A DNA stretch of 64,000 nt from Pseudonocardia cypriaca (GTDB lineage: Bacteria > Actinomycetota > Actinomycetes > Mycobacteriales > Pseudonocardiaceae): the NCBI RefSeq assembly GCF_006717045.1, contig NZ_VFPH01000003.1, positions 1,116,001-1,180,000 on the forward strand, given 5' to 3'. A program made the translations under genes and the position numbers. Under the pieces are notes generated by a model, which was not told the DNA's origin, ran no database searches, and worked only from the letters and a program-made list of their open reading frames with translations. Positions 54,096 to 61,966 of the stretch are shown piece after piece (position 1 is the stretch's first letter; each line of letters starts with the position of its first letter).

Positions 54096-55214
54096 ATGCT
54101 GCTTCGGGGGGTGGGAGCGGGGCTCGGCGTCGGCCTCGGAGTCGGGGCGAGCGCGGCGGGGATCGGGTGGTTCTACTCCTCGGTCCTGCTGGACACGTCG
54201 ATCCGGCCGGTCTTCCCGGAGCGGGTGCTCGGCGTCGCCGATGATGCGGTCACGCTCGCCGTCAGCCGCCTCACCGCGCAGCCGGGCGTCTGGGGGCTGC
54301 GGTGGGCCACCGACCACGGCGACCGGCTCGCGGTGCTGGGACCGGTGGTCTCGCAGAGCCGCCGCGAGGTGGTGCGGCCGCTCCTCGGTGGGCACCGCCC
54401 GGAGCCCGGGTCCGCGGCAGTGCTCGACGCAGGCCCCTACGACCCGGACCCGGCGGCGCGTGGCCTGCCGTTCGAGGACGTCGACGTGCCCGGTCCGCTG
54501 GGTTCCTACCCCGCCTGGTTCGTCCCCGCCGACGGCGACACCTGGGTGGTGCTGGTGCACGGCCGGGGTGGAGCGCGCCGTGAGGCACTGCGGATCCTCC
54601 CGGCGCTGCACGCGCTCGGCCACCCGCAGCTGGCGATCACCTACCGGAACGACATGGACGCCCCGCCGAGCCCGGACGGGTACTACCACCTCGGCGACAC
54701 GGAGTGGGAGGACCTGGAGGCGGCGGTCCGGTTCGCCGTGGGGCGGGGAGCGCGGCGGATCGTGCTGTTCGGGTGGTCCATGGGCGGCGCTGTCACGGGT
54801 GCCTTCCTCGACCGCTCCGTGGAGGCGGACCGGGTGGCGGCGGTCGTCTGGGACGCCCCGCTGGTCGACTGGCGGGCCACTTTGCGGCAGCAGGCCCGCA
54901 ACCGCCGCCTGCCGCCCGCCCTCTCCCCGCTGGCGAGCGCGGTGACGAGCCGCCGGATCGGGATCGACTTCGACCGCTTCGACCTGGCGCGCCATCCGCC
55001 GGCGGTCCGGCCGCCGACGCTGCTCGTGCACAGCGCAGGCGACACCGCCGTCCCGGTCGCGGCCAGCAGGGCCCTCGCCGCGGCGAGCCCGGCGCTGAAC
55101 TGGCCGATGCGGTACCTGGAGGTGCCGGTGGTCGAGCACACCGGGTCCTGGAACGCCGATCCGGGCGCCTACGAGCGCGCGGTCACGTCCTTCCTGGCCG
55201 ACGTGCTTCCCTGA
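54096..55214 (+). CDS. Membrane-anchored alpha/beta hydrolase
   Basis: The 372-residue protein has an N-terminal membrane segment (GVGAGLGVGLGVGASAAGI), then an alpha/beta hydrolase domain with oxyanion motif VVLVHGRGGARREAL, nucleophile elbow LFGWSMGGAVTG (Ser), acid HSAGDTAVPV (Asp) and His in VVEHTGSWN. It looks like a serine esterase or peptidase facing the membrane; the substrate is unknown. ATG 54096 and the adjacent GTG 54093 are equivalent starts. Confidence 0.8.
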   Translation: MLLRGVGAGLGVGLGVGASAAGIGWFYSSVLLDTSIRPVFPERVLGVADDAVTLAVSRLTAQPGVWGLRWATDHGDRLAVLGPVVSQSRREVVRPLLGGHRPEPGSAAVLDAGPYDPDPAARGLPFEDVDVPGPLGSYPAWFVPADGDTWVVLVHGRGGARREALRILPALHALGHPQLAITYRNDMDAPPSPDGYYHLGDTEWEDLEAAVRFAVGRGARRIVLFGWSMGGAVTGAFLDRSVEADRVAAVVWDAPLVDWRATLRQQARNRRLPPALSPLASAVTSRRIGIDFDRFDLARHPPAVRPPTLLVHSAGDTAVPVAASRALAAASPALNWPMRYLEVPVVEHTGSWNADPGAYERAVTSFLADVLP

Positions 55215-55276
55215 AACCTGCCCCCGAACGCAGTGCTGGGCGGACGGTCTCCGAGCAGGGCTGGCACGATGGTGGC

Positions 55277-55810
55277 GTGACGGAAGCAGGGAACGGCAAG
55301 CACACCGCGACGCTCCGGACGAACCAGGGCGACATCCGGATCAATCTCTTCGCGGACCACGCCCCGAAGACCGTGGCGAACTTCGTCGGGTTGGCGACCG
55401 GGGAGAAACCCTACAACCGGCCCAACGCGAAGGGCGAGACGTCCGGCCCGTTCTACGACGGCTCGGTCTTCCACCGGGTCATCGGCGGGTTCATGATCCA
55501 GGGCGGCGACCCCACGGGCACCGGGCGCGGGGGCCCCGGGTACGAGTTCGGCGACGAGTTCCACCCGGAGCTGCGCTTCGACCGTCCGTACCTGCTGGCC
55601 ATGGCCAACGCGGGCCCGGGCACCAACGGCTCGCAGTTCTTCATCACCGTGTCCACCCCCGACTGGCTCAACCGCAAGCACACGATCTTCGGTGAGGTGG
55701 CGGACGCGGAGTCGCGGGCCGTCGTCGACGCCATCGCGACCACGCCGACCGACCGCTCGGACCGGCCGCTCTCCGACGTGGTCATCGAGCACATCGACGT
55801 CTCGGCCTGA
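55277..55810 (+). CDS. ppiA: Peptidyl-prolyl cis-trans isomerase, cyclophilin type
   Basis: The 177-residue cytoplasmic cyclophilin has FADHAPKTVANFVGLATGEK, the active-site segment DGSVFHRVIGGFMIQGGDPTGTG (Arg, Phe, Gln), LAMANAGPGTNGSQFFIT and HTIFGEV. It speeds proline isomerisation in folding proteins. Location before the rhomboid and crgA genes matches mycobacterial ppiA. GTG start after GATGGTGGC; ribosome site weak. Confidence 0.93.
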   Translation: MTEAGNGKHTATLRTNQGDIRINLFADHAPKTVANFVGLATGEKPYNRPNAKGETSGPFYDGSVFHRVIGGFMIQGGDPTGTGRGGPGYEFGDEFHPELRFDRPYLLAMANAGPGTNGSQFFITVSTPDWLNRKHTIFGEVADAESRAVVDAIATTPTDRSDRPLSDVVIEHIDVSA

Positions 55811-55824
55811 GTCCCGGGCCCGAG

Positions 55825-56697
55825 ATGACGTACCCCGCCGGACCGCCGCCGTACCAGCCAGGTGGTTCGCCCTACGGCCCCCCGGCCGTGTGCGTGCGGC
55901 ATCCGGACCGCCCCACCGGGCTGAGCTGCACGAGGTGCGGGCGCCCGTCGTGCCCCGAGTGCCTCCGTGAGGCCTCGGTGGGCTACCAGTGCGTCGACTG
56001 CGTGGCCGAGGGCCAGCGCACCGCCCCGCGAGGCACCACCGTGGCCGGGGCGACGCCGCGGGGCCGCTCGCTGGTGGTGCCGGCGCTGATCGCGGTCAAC
56101 ACCGTGGTCTTCGCCCTCACCGCCGTGCAGGCGGGCGACGTGATGTACAACTCGATGTCGCGGCTGTTCCGCGAGCTGTCCCTCGTGCCCGGGCTCGTGC
56201 ACGAGGGCGAGTGGTGGCGGGTGGTCACCTCGGGGTTCCTGCACATCGGCCCGATCCACCTGGTGCTCAACATGCTCGCGCTGTGGATGCTGGGCCGGGA
56301 CCTGGAGGTCGTGCTCGGGCGCGGCCGGTTCCTCGCCCTCTACCTCGTCTCCATGCTCGGTGGCGCCGCCGCGGTGATGCTCTTCTCCGCGCCGGACCAG
56401 CAGGTGGCGGGCGCGTCCGGGGCGGTGTTCGGGCTGATGGGTGCGCTGGTCGTCGTGCTGCGCCGGCTCAGGGCGCCCGCCGGGCAGGTCTTCGGGATCA
56501 TCGGCATCAACGTGATCTTCAGCCTGACCGTTGCCGGCATCTCGTGGGAGGGGCACTTCGGCGGGCTCCTGATCGGCGCAGCCGCCACAGCAGCGCTGGT
56601 CTACGCGCCGGCGCGCAACCGCACCGCCGTGCAGGTTGCCGCGCTCGGCGCGCTCACCGTGGTGCTGGTGCTCCTGATCTGGGTCACCGGCCTGTAG
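55825..56697 (+). CDS. Rhomboid family intramembrane serine protease with N-terminal zinc-binding region
   Basis: The 290-residue protein starts with a Pro/Gly-rich segment and a B-box-like zinc site (CVRHPDRPTGLSCTRCGRPS, CPECLREASVGYQCVDC). Six membrane helices follow, with the conserved WWRVVTSGFLHIGPIHLVLN, the catalytic Ser in GASGAVFGLMGA and the catalytic His in WEGHFGGLL. It cleaves membrane proteins within the bilayer; targets are unknown. It lies 14 bp after ppiA, so they form an operon ended by the hairpin at 56715-56748. Confidence 0.92.
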   Translation: MTYPAGPPPYQPGGSPYGPPAVCVRHPDRPTGLSCTRCGRPSCPECLREASVGYQCVDCVAEGQRTAPRGTTVAGATPRGRSLVVPALIAVNTVVFALTAVQAGDVMYNSMSRLFRELSLVPGLVHEGEWWRVVTSGFLHIGPIHLVLNMLALWMLGRDLEVVLGRGRFLALYLVSMLGGAAAVMLFSAPDQQVAGASGAVFGLMGALVVVLRRLRAPAGQVFGIIGINVIFSLTVAGISWEGHFGGLLIGAAATAALVYAPARNRTAVQVAALGALTVVLVLLIWVTGL

Positions 56698-56714
56698 TTC
56701 GCCCGCGTACGACG

Positions 56715-56748
56715 ACGGCGGGGCACCCTCGTCAGGGTGCCCCGCCGT
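56715..56748 (+). terminator. Terminator after ppiA-rhomboid
   Basis: Perfect 15-bp stem ACGGCGGGGCACCCT (56715-56729) and AGGGTGCCCCGCCGT (56734-56748) with a CGTC loop. It can also serve the small minus-strand gene that ends at 56765. Confidence 0.88.
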
Positions 56749-56764
56749 GGCTCGTCGGGATGGG

Positions 56765-56836
56765 TCAGGCGGGTGGGTTACAGCCGCAGCCAGTGGTGCA
56801 GCCGTCCGTGCCCCGCATCCGTTTGGTCGTCGCCAT
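56765..56836 (-). CDS. Cys-rich 23-residue peptide
   Basis: A tiny frame on the minus strand: basic N-terminal half (ATTKRMR) and Cys/Gly-rich C-terminal half ending GCTTGCGCNPPA with three cysteines. GGGAG lies 7 bases before the ATG, and a strong hairpin follows the stop, so it has the parts of a gene of its own. Three clustered cysteines with Thr nearby could bind metal or be a precursor core, but no modification enzymes are nearby. Function not recognised. Confidence 0.55.
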   Translation of the reverse strand: MATTKRMRGTDGCTTGCGCNPPA

Positions 56837-56969
56837 CCAGACTCCCTTCGTCGCGTCAGTCGATAGTAGGGCCGGAGGCGACCCCGTACGACCGCACGTT
56901 CGGGCGGCGCATCGGGCACGGGGAGTACCCGCTTGCGGCATGTGGGGGACGTCAGGGGCCCCAGATCGT

Positions 56970-57416
56970 TCAGGGGCGCAGCGCCAGCAGCTGCGGAGCA
57001 ACGTCCTCCGGATCGGCCGCGAGATCGAGCCGGCCGAACACGAGCAGCTGCTCGGTGCCGTCGGCCGCGACGATGTCGACCTCGAGGAGCGAGCTCTCGC
57101 GCCCGAGCCGCCGCACCCGCAGCACGCGAACGCCGATGACGAACGGCCAGGGGTGGTGGCGCGAGCGGAGGAGCCCACCGACCGTCAGACCGTCCGGATC
57201 GGCGCGCAGGCGGGGCCGGGCCCGGGTGCCGAACAGTGCGGCCAGCCCCGCGCCCAGTGCCGCCACCGCGGCCAGCAGGCCCCCTGCCGGGTCCGCTCCC
57301 GACCACCACAGCGCGGCGCACCAGGCTGCGGCGGCGACGGCCAGCAGCCAGGCCAGCACGACGAGACCGGGCGCCGGGCTCCATTCCCGGACACCGGCGG
57401 GCGCGTGGTCACTCAT
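56970..57416 (-). CDS. PH-domain membrane protein (Rv0010c-like)
   Basis: The 148-residue protein has two membrane helices (GLVVLAWLLAVAAAAWCAAL and LLAAVAALGAGLAALFG) followed by a bacterial PH-like domain with RLRADPDGLTVGGLLRSRHHPW and an Arg-rich strand IGVRVLRVRRLG. The mycobacterial homologue lies between ppiA and crgA too. Function unknown. Its promoter region contains two DnaA boxes. Confidence 0.82.
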   Translation of the reverse strand: MSDHAPAGVREWSPAPGLVVLAWLLAVAAAAWCAALWWSGADPAGGLLAAVAALGAGLAALFGTRARPRLRADPDGLTVGGLLRSRHHPWPFVIGVRVLRVRRLGRESSLLEVDIVAADGTEQLLVFGRLDLAADPEDVAPQLLALRP

Positions 57417-57439
57417 ACGTGTTGATCACGGAAAGTGAC

Positions 57440-57461
57440 TTGTCCACAGCACCTGTCCACA
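57440..57461 (+). promoter_or_regulatory. Two DnaA boxes upstream of the PH-domain gene
   Basis: TTGTCCACA (57440-57448, exact consensus) and CTGTCCACA (57453-57461, one mismatch), 13 bp apart in the 79-bp gap after crgA and before the PH-domain gene. Same-orientation pairing suggests DnaA-controlled expression. Confidence 0.65.
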
Positions 57462-57495
57462 CTGGGGACTACTCACATTGCTGTATTTACGCTGG

Positions 57496-57762
57496 TCAGC
57501 GCCACCGCATGGTCATCAGTAGCCCGATCACGATCAGTGAGAACCCGATCGCGAAGTTCCACGGCCCGAGAGTGGCCATGAACGAGATGGACTCGCCGGC
57601 CAGGTAGTTCACGACGAGCCAGACGAGCCCGAGGAGCATCACGCCGAGCATCACGCCGATGTAGATCGGGTGCGTGGGACCCGCAACCTTCACCGGGGTG
57701 GTGCCGGGGCGGTTGGCAGGCGGGGTGTAAACCGCCTTCTTCCGGACCTTGGACTTCGGCAT
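57496..57762 (-). CDS. crgA: Cell-division protein CrgA
   Basis: The 88-residue protein has a basic N-terminus (MPKSKVRKKAVYTPP), a Pro-rich linker and two membrane helices (YIGVMLGVMLLGLVWLVVNY and WNFAIGFSLIVIGLLMTM). CrgA joins the divisome, interacts with FtsZ/FtsQ/penicillin-binding proteins, and coordinates septation in actinobacteria. ATG start matches the family. Confidence 0.93.
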   Translation of the reverse strand: MPKSKVRKKAVYTPPANRPGTTPVKVAGPTHPIYIGVMLGVMLLGLVWLVVNYLAGESISFMATLGPWNFAIGFSLIVIGLLMTMRWR

Positions 57763-57830
57763 GGGTGCTGACCTCGGGATGTCGGAGTGCGTGGCTGTCC
57801 CCACGGTAGCGTGCTCGCTGAAACGCGTGC

Positions 57831-58466
57831 TCAGGCGCTGGCGGTGACCGCCGCGACTTCCGCCGACAGAGCTGCCACCGTGGGTTCGGGCACCGGATGG
57901 CCCGCGCTCGCCATCCAGTTGGCCAGCAGCCGGTGTCCGCCCTCGGTGAGCACCGACTCGGGGTGGAACTGCACGCCGACGACGGGTAGCTCGCGGTGCC
58001 GCACCGCCATGATCACGCCGCCGTCGGTGCGGCCGGTGACCTCCAGCTCGTCGGGCAGCGTGTCGGGCCGGATCGACAGCGAGTGGTAGCGGGTGGCGAC
58101 GAACGGGTTGGGCAGCCCCGCCAGCACGTCGGTGCCCTCGTGGTGGACGAGCGAGGTCTTGCCGTGCAGCAGCTCGGGCGCGCGTTCGACGACGCCGCCC
58201 CATGCCACCCCGATGGCCTGGTGGCCGAGGCAGACGCCCAGCACCGGCAGCGCGCGCTCGGCGCTGCGCCGGATCACCTCGATGCTGGATCCAGCCCGCT
58301 CGGGCGTGCCGGGGCCGGGGCTGACGAGCACGCCGTCGACGGCGTCCAGCTCGTCGAGGTCGACCTCGTCGTTGCGGCGCACCGTGACCTCGGCCCCGAG
58401 CTGGGCGAGGTACTGCACGAGGTTGTAGACGAAGCTGTCGTAGTTGTCGACGACGAGGACGCGCAT
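57831..58466 (-). CDS. trpG: Anthranilate/aminodeoxychorismate synthase component II (glutamine amidotransferase)
   Basis: The 211-residue class I amidotransferase has RVLVVDNYDSFVYNLVQYL, GVLVSPGPGTPERAG, the nucleophile Cys in LPVLGVCLGHQAIG, and the His-Glu pair in VVGVQFHPESVLTE. It supplies ammonia to a chorismate-using partner not encoded here, so it may serve folate (PabA) as well as tryptophan synthesis. The position before pknB matches mycobacterial trpG (Rv0013). The ATG at 58466 starts directly at the first strand. Confidence 0.9.
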   Translation of the reverse strand: MRVLVVDNYDSFVYNLVQYLAQLGAEVTVRRNDEVDLDELDAVDGVLVSPGPGTPERAGSSIEVIRRSAERALPVLGVCLGHQAIGVAWGGVVERAPELLHGKTSLVHHEGTDVLAGLPNPFVATRYHSLSIRPDTLPDELEVTGRTDGGVIMAVRHRELPVVGVQFHPESVLTEGGHRLLANWMASAGHPVPEPTVAALSAEVAAVTASA

Positions 58467-58506
58467 CGCGCCAGTCTGCCCGATCCCGGTGTGCCGCATC
58501 GCGCGA

Positions 58507-60435
58507 TTAGTTGACCAGCCCGCCGCCGGAACCGGAGGCCTCGCCGATGGTCAGCGTGATCTGCTGGTCGGTGGAGACCCGGTCGCCCGCCTGGACCGAC
58601 TGGTCGAGCACGCGGCCCACGTCCGAGCTGCTGGACACCGTCTGCCGCCGGATCGAGAGCGTCTGGAAGCCGAGCTCGGCGAGTTGGCTCTTCGCCTGCT
58701 CCTCACGCCGTCCGACGAGGTCGGGCATGATCGCCTCGCCGTCGCTGCTGCTGCCCGTGAGCAGCTCGACCTGGGAGTTCGGCTGCACCACCGTGCCGGC
58801 GGCCGGATCGGTGCCCGTGACCTTGTCGCTGTCGTCGGAGTTGTCCGGGACCTGCGCCCGCAGACCCTCGCCTTCCAGCGTCCTCACGGCGTCGTCCAGG
58901 TCCTGACCGGAGACGTCGGGGACCTTCACACCCGTCTGCTGGATGCCGACGATGACGGCGACCGAGTCGCCGCCCTTCACCGACTCGCCCGCCTTGGGGG
59001 TGGAGTCGATGACGTGGTTGATCAGGGACGAGTCGGACGTCGCCTGCTGGGTCTGCGCACCGAGCTCGAGGCCCACCCGCTCCAGCTCCGCCTGGGCCTC
59101 CTGGAGCGTCTTGCCCTCCAGTCGGGGCACGGTGACGCTGGCCGGCCCGCTCCCGACGATCAGCGTGACCAGCGAACGCTCGTCGACCACGGTGCCGGCC
59201 GGCGGGTCGGTGTTGAGCACCTGGTCCTTCTGCTCGACCGACGACTCCTGGGGCCGGGACTCGCCCAGTCGTAGTCCCGCGGCCTGGATCTGGGCGCGGG
59301 CATCGGCCTCGCTCATGTTCGCGACCGCCGGTATCGCCACCGTCTGCGGCGCCGCCGGACCGGCGATGAGCACCTGGTACACGAAGAAGCCGACCACGCC
59401 GAGCGCGAGCACCACGGCGAGGACCACGCCGACCACCTTGGCGGTGCTGCGGCGGGGCGGCTCGTCGTAGTAGTCGTCGTACTCGTCCACCGGCGGCGGC
59501 ACCTGGCGCCCGTTGATGCGGCGGGTGGCGGCGGCGGGGCTCGCGGCGAGCATGGCGGTGCGCTCGTCGTCGCTCATCACCAGCGGGGCCATCGGGGCCT
59601 GCCCGTTGCGCACCCGCACCAGGTCGGAGCGCATCTCCGCCGCCGACTGGTACCGGTTGAGCGGGTTCTTCGACAGCGCCTTCAGCGCGACCGCGTCGAG
59701 CGACGACGGGATGCTCGGGTTGAGCTCCGAAGGGCGGCGGGGCTCCTCCCGCACGTGCTGGTAGGCGACCGCAACGGGGCTGTCACCGGTGAACGGCGGC
59801 TCGCCGGTGAGCAGCTCGAACAGCACGCAGCCCGCGGCGTAGACGTCCGAGCGTGCGTCGACGGCCTCGCCGCGCGCCTGCTCGGGGGACAGGTACTGCG
59901 CCGTGCCGATGACGGCGGCCGTCTGGGTGACGTTCTGGCCCTCACCGAGCGCTCGCGCGATGCCGAAGTCCATGACCTTGACCGCGCCGGCGGTATTGAT
60001 CATGATGTTGGCCGGCTTGACGTCACGGTGGATGATGTTGTGGCGGTGGCTGAAGTCAAGGGCGGCACACACGTCGGCCATCACCTCGATGACCTGGCGC
60101 TGCGTCATCGGGCCCTGCGTCTTCACGATCTCGCGCAGCGTCTGGCCGTCGACGTACTCCATGACGATGTACGGCAGCGGCCCGAACTCGCTCTGCACCT
60201 CGCCGGTGTCGTACACGGCGACGATGGCGGGGTGGTTGAGCGCGGCCGCGTTCTGGGCCTCCCGCCGGAAGCGCATCTGGAACTGGGGGTCGCGCGCCAG
60301 GTCGGCCCGTAGCACCTTCACGGCGACGTCGCGGCCCAGCCGCGTGTCGAGCCCGCGATGCACCTCGGCCATGCCGCCGTAACCGAGCACCTCGCCCAGT
60401 TCGTAGCGCTCGGACAACAGTCGGGGGGTGGTCAT
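58507..60435 (-). CDS. pknB: Ser/Thr protein kinase PknB with four PASTA domains
   Basis: The 642-residue receptor kinase has a kinase domain (about residues 9-270) with GYGGMAEVHRG, VAVKVLR, catalytic HRDVKPANIM, DFGIARALG and APE-like SPEQARGEAV. A juxtamembrane linker, a membrane helix (VVGVVLAVVLALGVVGFFVYQV, near residue 335) and four extracellular PASTA repeats (starting about 365, 433, 502, 572) follow. PASTA domains bind lipid II or muropeptides; PknB controls CwlM, MurJ-associated pseudokinase and other wall factors. Last kinase of the rodA-pbpA-pknA-pknB run. Confidence 0.96.
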   Translation of the reverse strand: MTTPRLLSERYELGEVLGYGGMAEVHRGLDTRLGRDVAVKVLRADLARDPQFQMRFRREAQNAAALNHPAIVAVYDTGEVQSEFGPLPYIVMEYVDGQTLREIVKTQGPMTQRQVIEVMADVCAALDFSHRHNIIHRDVKPANIMINTAGAVKVMDFGIARALGEGQNVTQTAAVIGTAQYLSPEQARGEAVDARSDVYAAGCVLFELLTGEPPFTGDSPVAVAYQHVREEPRRPSELNPSIPSSLDAVALKALSKNPLNRYQSAAEMRSDLVRVRNGQAPMAPLVMSDDERTAMLAASPAAATRRINGRQVPPPVDEYDDYYDEPPRRSTAKVVGVVLAVVLALGVVGFFVYQVLIAGPAAPQTVAIPAVANMSEADARAQIQAAGLRLGESRPQESSVEQKDQVLNTDPPAGTVVDERSLVTLIVGSGPASVTVPRLEGKTLQEAQAELERVGLELGAQTQQATSDSSLINHVIDSTPKAGESVKGGDSVAVIVGIQQTGVKVPDVSGQDLDDAVRTLEGEGLRAQVPDNSDDSDKVTGTDPAAGTVVQPNSQVELLTGSSSDGEAIMPDLVGRREEQAKSQLAELGFQTLSIRRQTVSSSSDVGRVLDQSVQAGDRVSTDQQITLTIGEASGSGGGLVN

Positions 60436-60544
60436 CGGTGCCGATTCCTGGGAGTCATGGATGATTCGGACATCATGCCGGGCCGCGCCGCCCGGCGGGG
60501 TGACCAGCCGGCCACCGCAGCGCCAGGCCGTCGGCTGTACGGGT

Positions 60545-61966
60545 TCACCGGGCGCTCCCCGTGACGATCACCAGGGAGAGCAGCCCGCCGGGTACCGCCG
60601 AACTTCCCGGGATGCCCTCCTGACCCGTCACCGTACCTGGTCCCGCACCCTGCGGGGTCGGATTGACGGCGCCGATCGGTGGGAGCCCACCTCGGAACAG
60701 CAGCACGCCGACGACGACGGCGGCGATCGTGAGCAGCACGAACAGCACGAGCAGCAGGGTGCGCCCCGACGACTTCGGCTGCAGCTGGAACGACTGGGAT
60801 GACGCGCGACTCGCCGGTGGCGCCTTCGCGGTGTGCCGGGCCGGTGTCGGCTGGGGCCTGCGGTGGTTCGGCGTGTCCGGCCCGTGGCGACGGGCAGGCG
60901 CCGGTGCGGGCCGGGCCGGGCGGGGGGCGGACTTCGGCGCCGGGGGCACCGGCCGCGCCTGCCGCGGCGGGGTCGAGCGCGTGGGGATCGGCGCCGAGAG
61001 GGGAGAGGAGGCCGGGAACGGCGCCGACGGTGGTGCTGCCCTCGGCGCCGTCTTCGGTGCCGCCCGCGACGGCGTGGACGGCGAGCGCGGAGGGGTGATC
61101 GTGCCCGTCATCGAGCCGACCGCGGGCAGCGGCTCGCCCCGGCGCACGGCGGCGACGGCCATTGCGAACTCCCCGCCGGTGCCGTAGCGCTTCGCGGGGT
61201 CCTTCACGAGGGCGGCCTCGATCAGCTCGCGCGCCCCGCGCGGAATGCCCGAAGGCAACGGCGGCGGTGCCTCCCTGACCTGCATCATCGCCACTGCCAC
61301 CGCGCTGTCGGCGCGGAACGGACGCTGGCCGGCCAGGCACTCGTACCCCACGATGCCCAGCGAGTAGACGTCGCTAGCCGGCCCGGCCTCCGCCCCGCTC
61401 GCCTGCTCGGGGGCGATGTAGTGAGCGGTGCCCATCACCATGCCGGAACGCGTCACCGGCACCGCGTCGGCGGCCTTCGCGATGCCGAAGTCGGTGAGTT
61501 TCACGACGCCGTCGGTGCGCACGAGGATGTTCCCCGGCTTGACGTCGCGGTGCACGAACCCGCGCTCGTGCGCCGCCTGCAGCGCCCACGCGGCGTCCTC
61601 GATCAGCCGCAGCGTCTCGTCGGCGTCGATCGGGCCGCGGGCGATGATCGTGGACAGCGGCTCACCCCGCACCAGCTCCATCACCAGGTACGCCGTGCGC
61701 CTGCCGTTCGGGGCCTCGTCCTCGCCGTAGTCGTGGACAGCCGCGATGCCGGGGTTGTCGAGGGAGGCGACGGTGCGCGCCTCGATGCGGAACCGGTGGA
61801 GGAACTCCGGGTCGTCGCCCAGCTCGGGTCGCAGCACCTTGACCGCGACGCCGCGGCCCAGCCGGGTGTCGGAGGCCTCCCAGACCTCACCCATGCCACC
61901 GACGGCGATCCGGCGTTCGAGGAGGTAGCGGTCGTCGATCTTCTGGCCCGCGGCGAGGACGGTCAT
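60545..61966 (-). CDS. pknA: Ser/Thr protein kinase PknA
   Basis: The 473-residue protein has a kinase domain (about residues 12-275: VGGMGEVWEASD, VAVKVLRPEL, HRDVKPGNIL, DFGIAKAADA), a long Pro/Ala/Arg-rich linker, a membrane helix (LLLVLFVLLTIAAVVVGVLL, near residue 412) and a short external tail with no PASTA domain. In mycobacteria PknA acts with PknB on division and wall synthesis. The ATG overlaps the pbpA stop (ATGA). 109 bp separate it from pknB. Confidence 0.95.
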   Translation of the reverse strand: MTVLAAGQKIDDRYLLERRIAVGGMGEVWEASDTRLGRGVAVKVLRPELGDDPEFLHRFRIEARTVASLDNPGIAAVHDYGEDEAPNGRRTAYLVMELVRGEPLSTIIARGPIDADETLRLIEDAAWALQAAHERGFVHRDVKPGNILVRTDGVVKLTDFGIAKAADAVPVTRSGMVMGTAHYIAPEQASGAEAGPASDVYSLGIVGYECLAGQRPFRADSAVAVAMMQVREAPPPLPSGIPRGARELIEAALVKDPAKRYGTGGEFAMAVAAVRRGEPLPAVGSMTGTITPPRSPSTPSRAAPKTAPRAAPPSAPFPASSPLSAPIPTRSTPPRQARPVPPAPKSAPRPARPAPAPARRHGPDTPNHRRPQPTPARHTAKAPPASRASSQSFQLQPKSSGRTLLLVLFVLLTIAAVVVGVLLFRGGLPPIGAVNPTPQGAGPGTVTGQEGIPGSSAVPGGLLSLVIVTGSAR

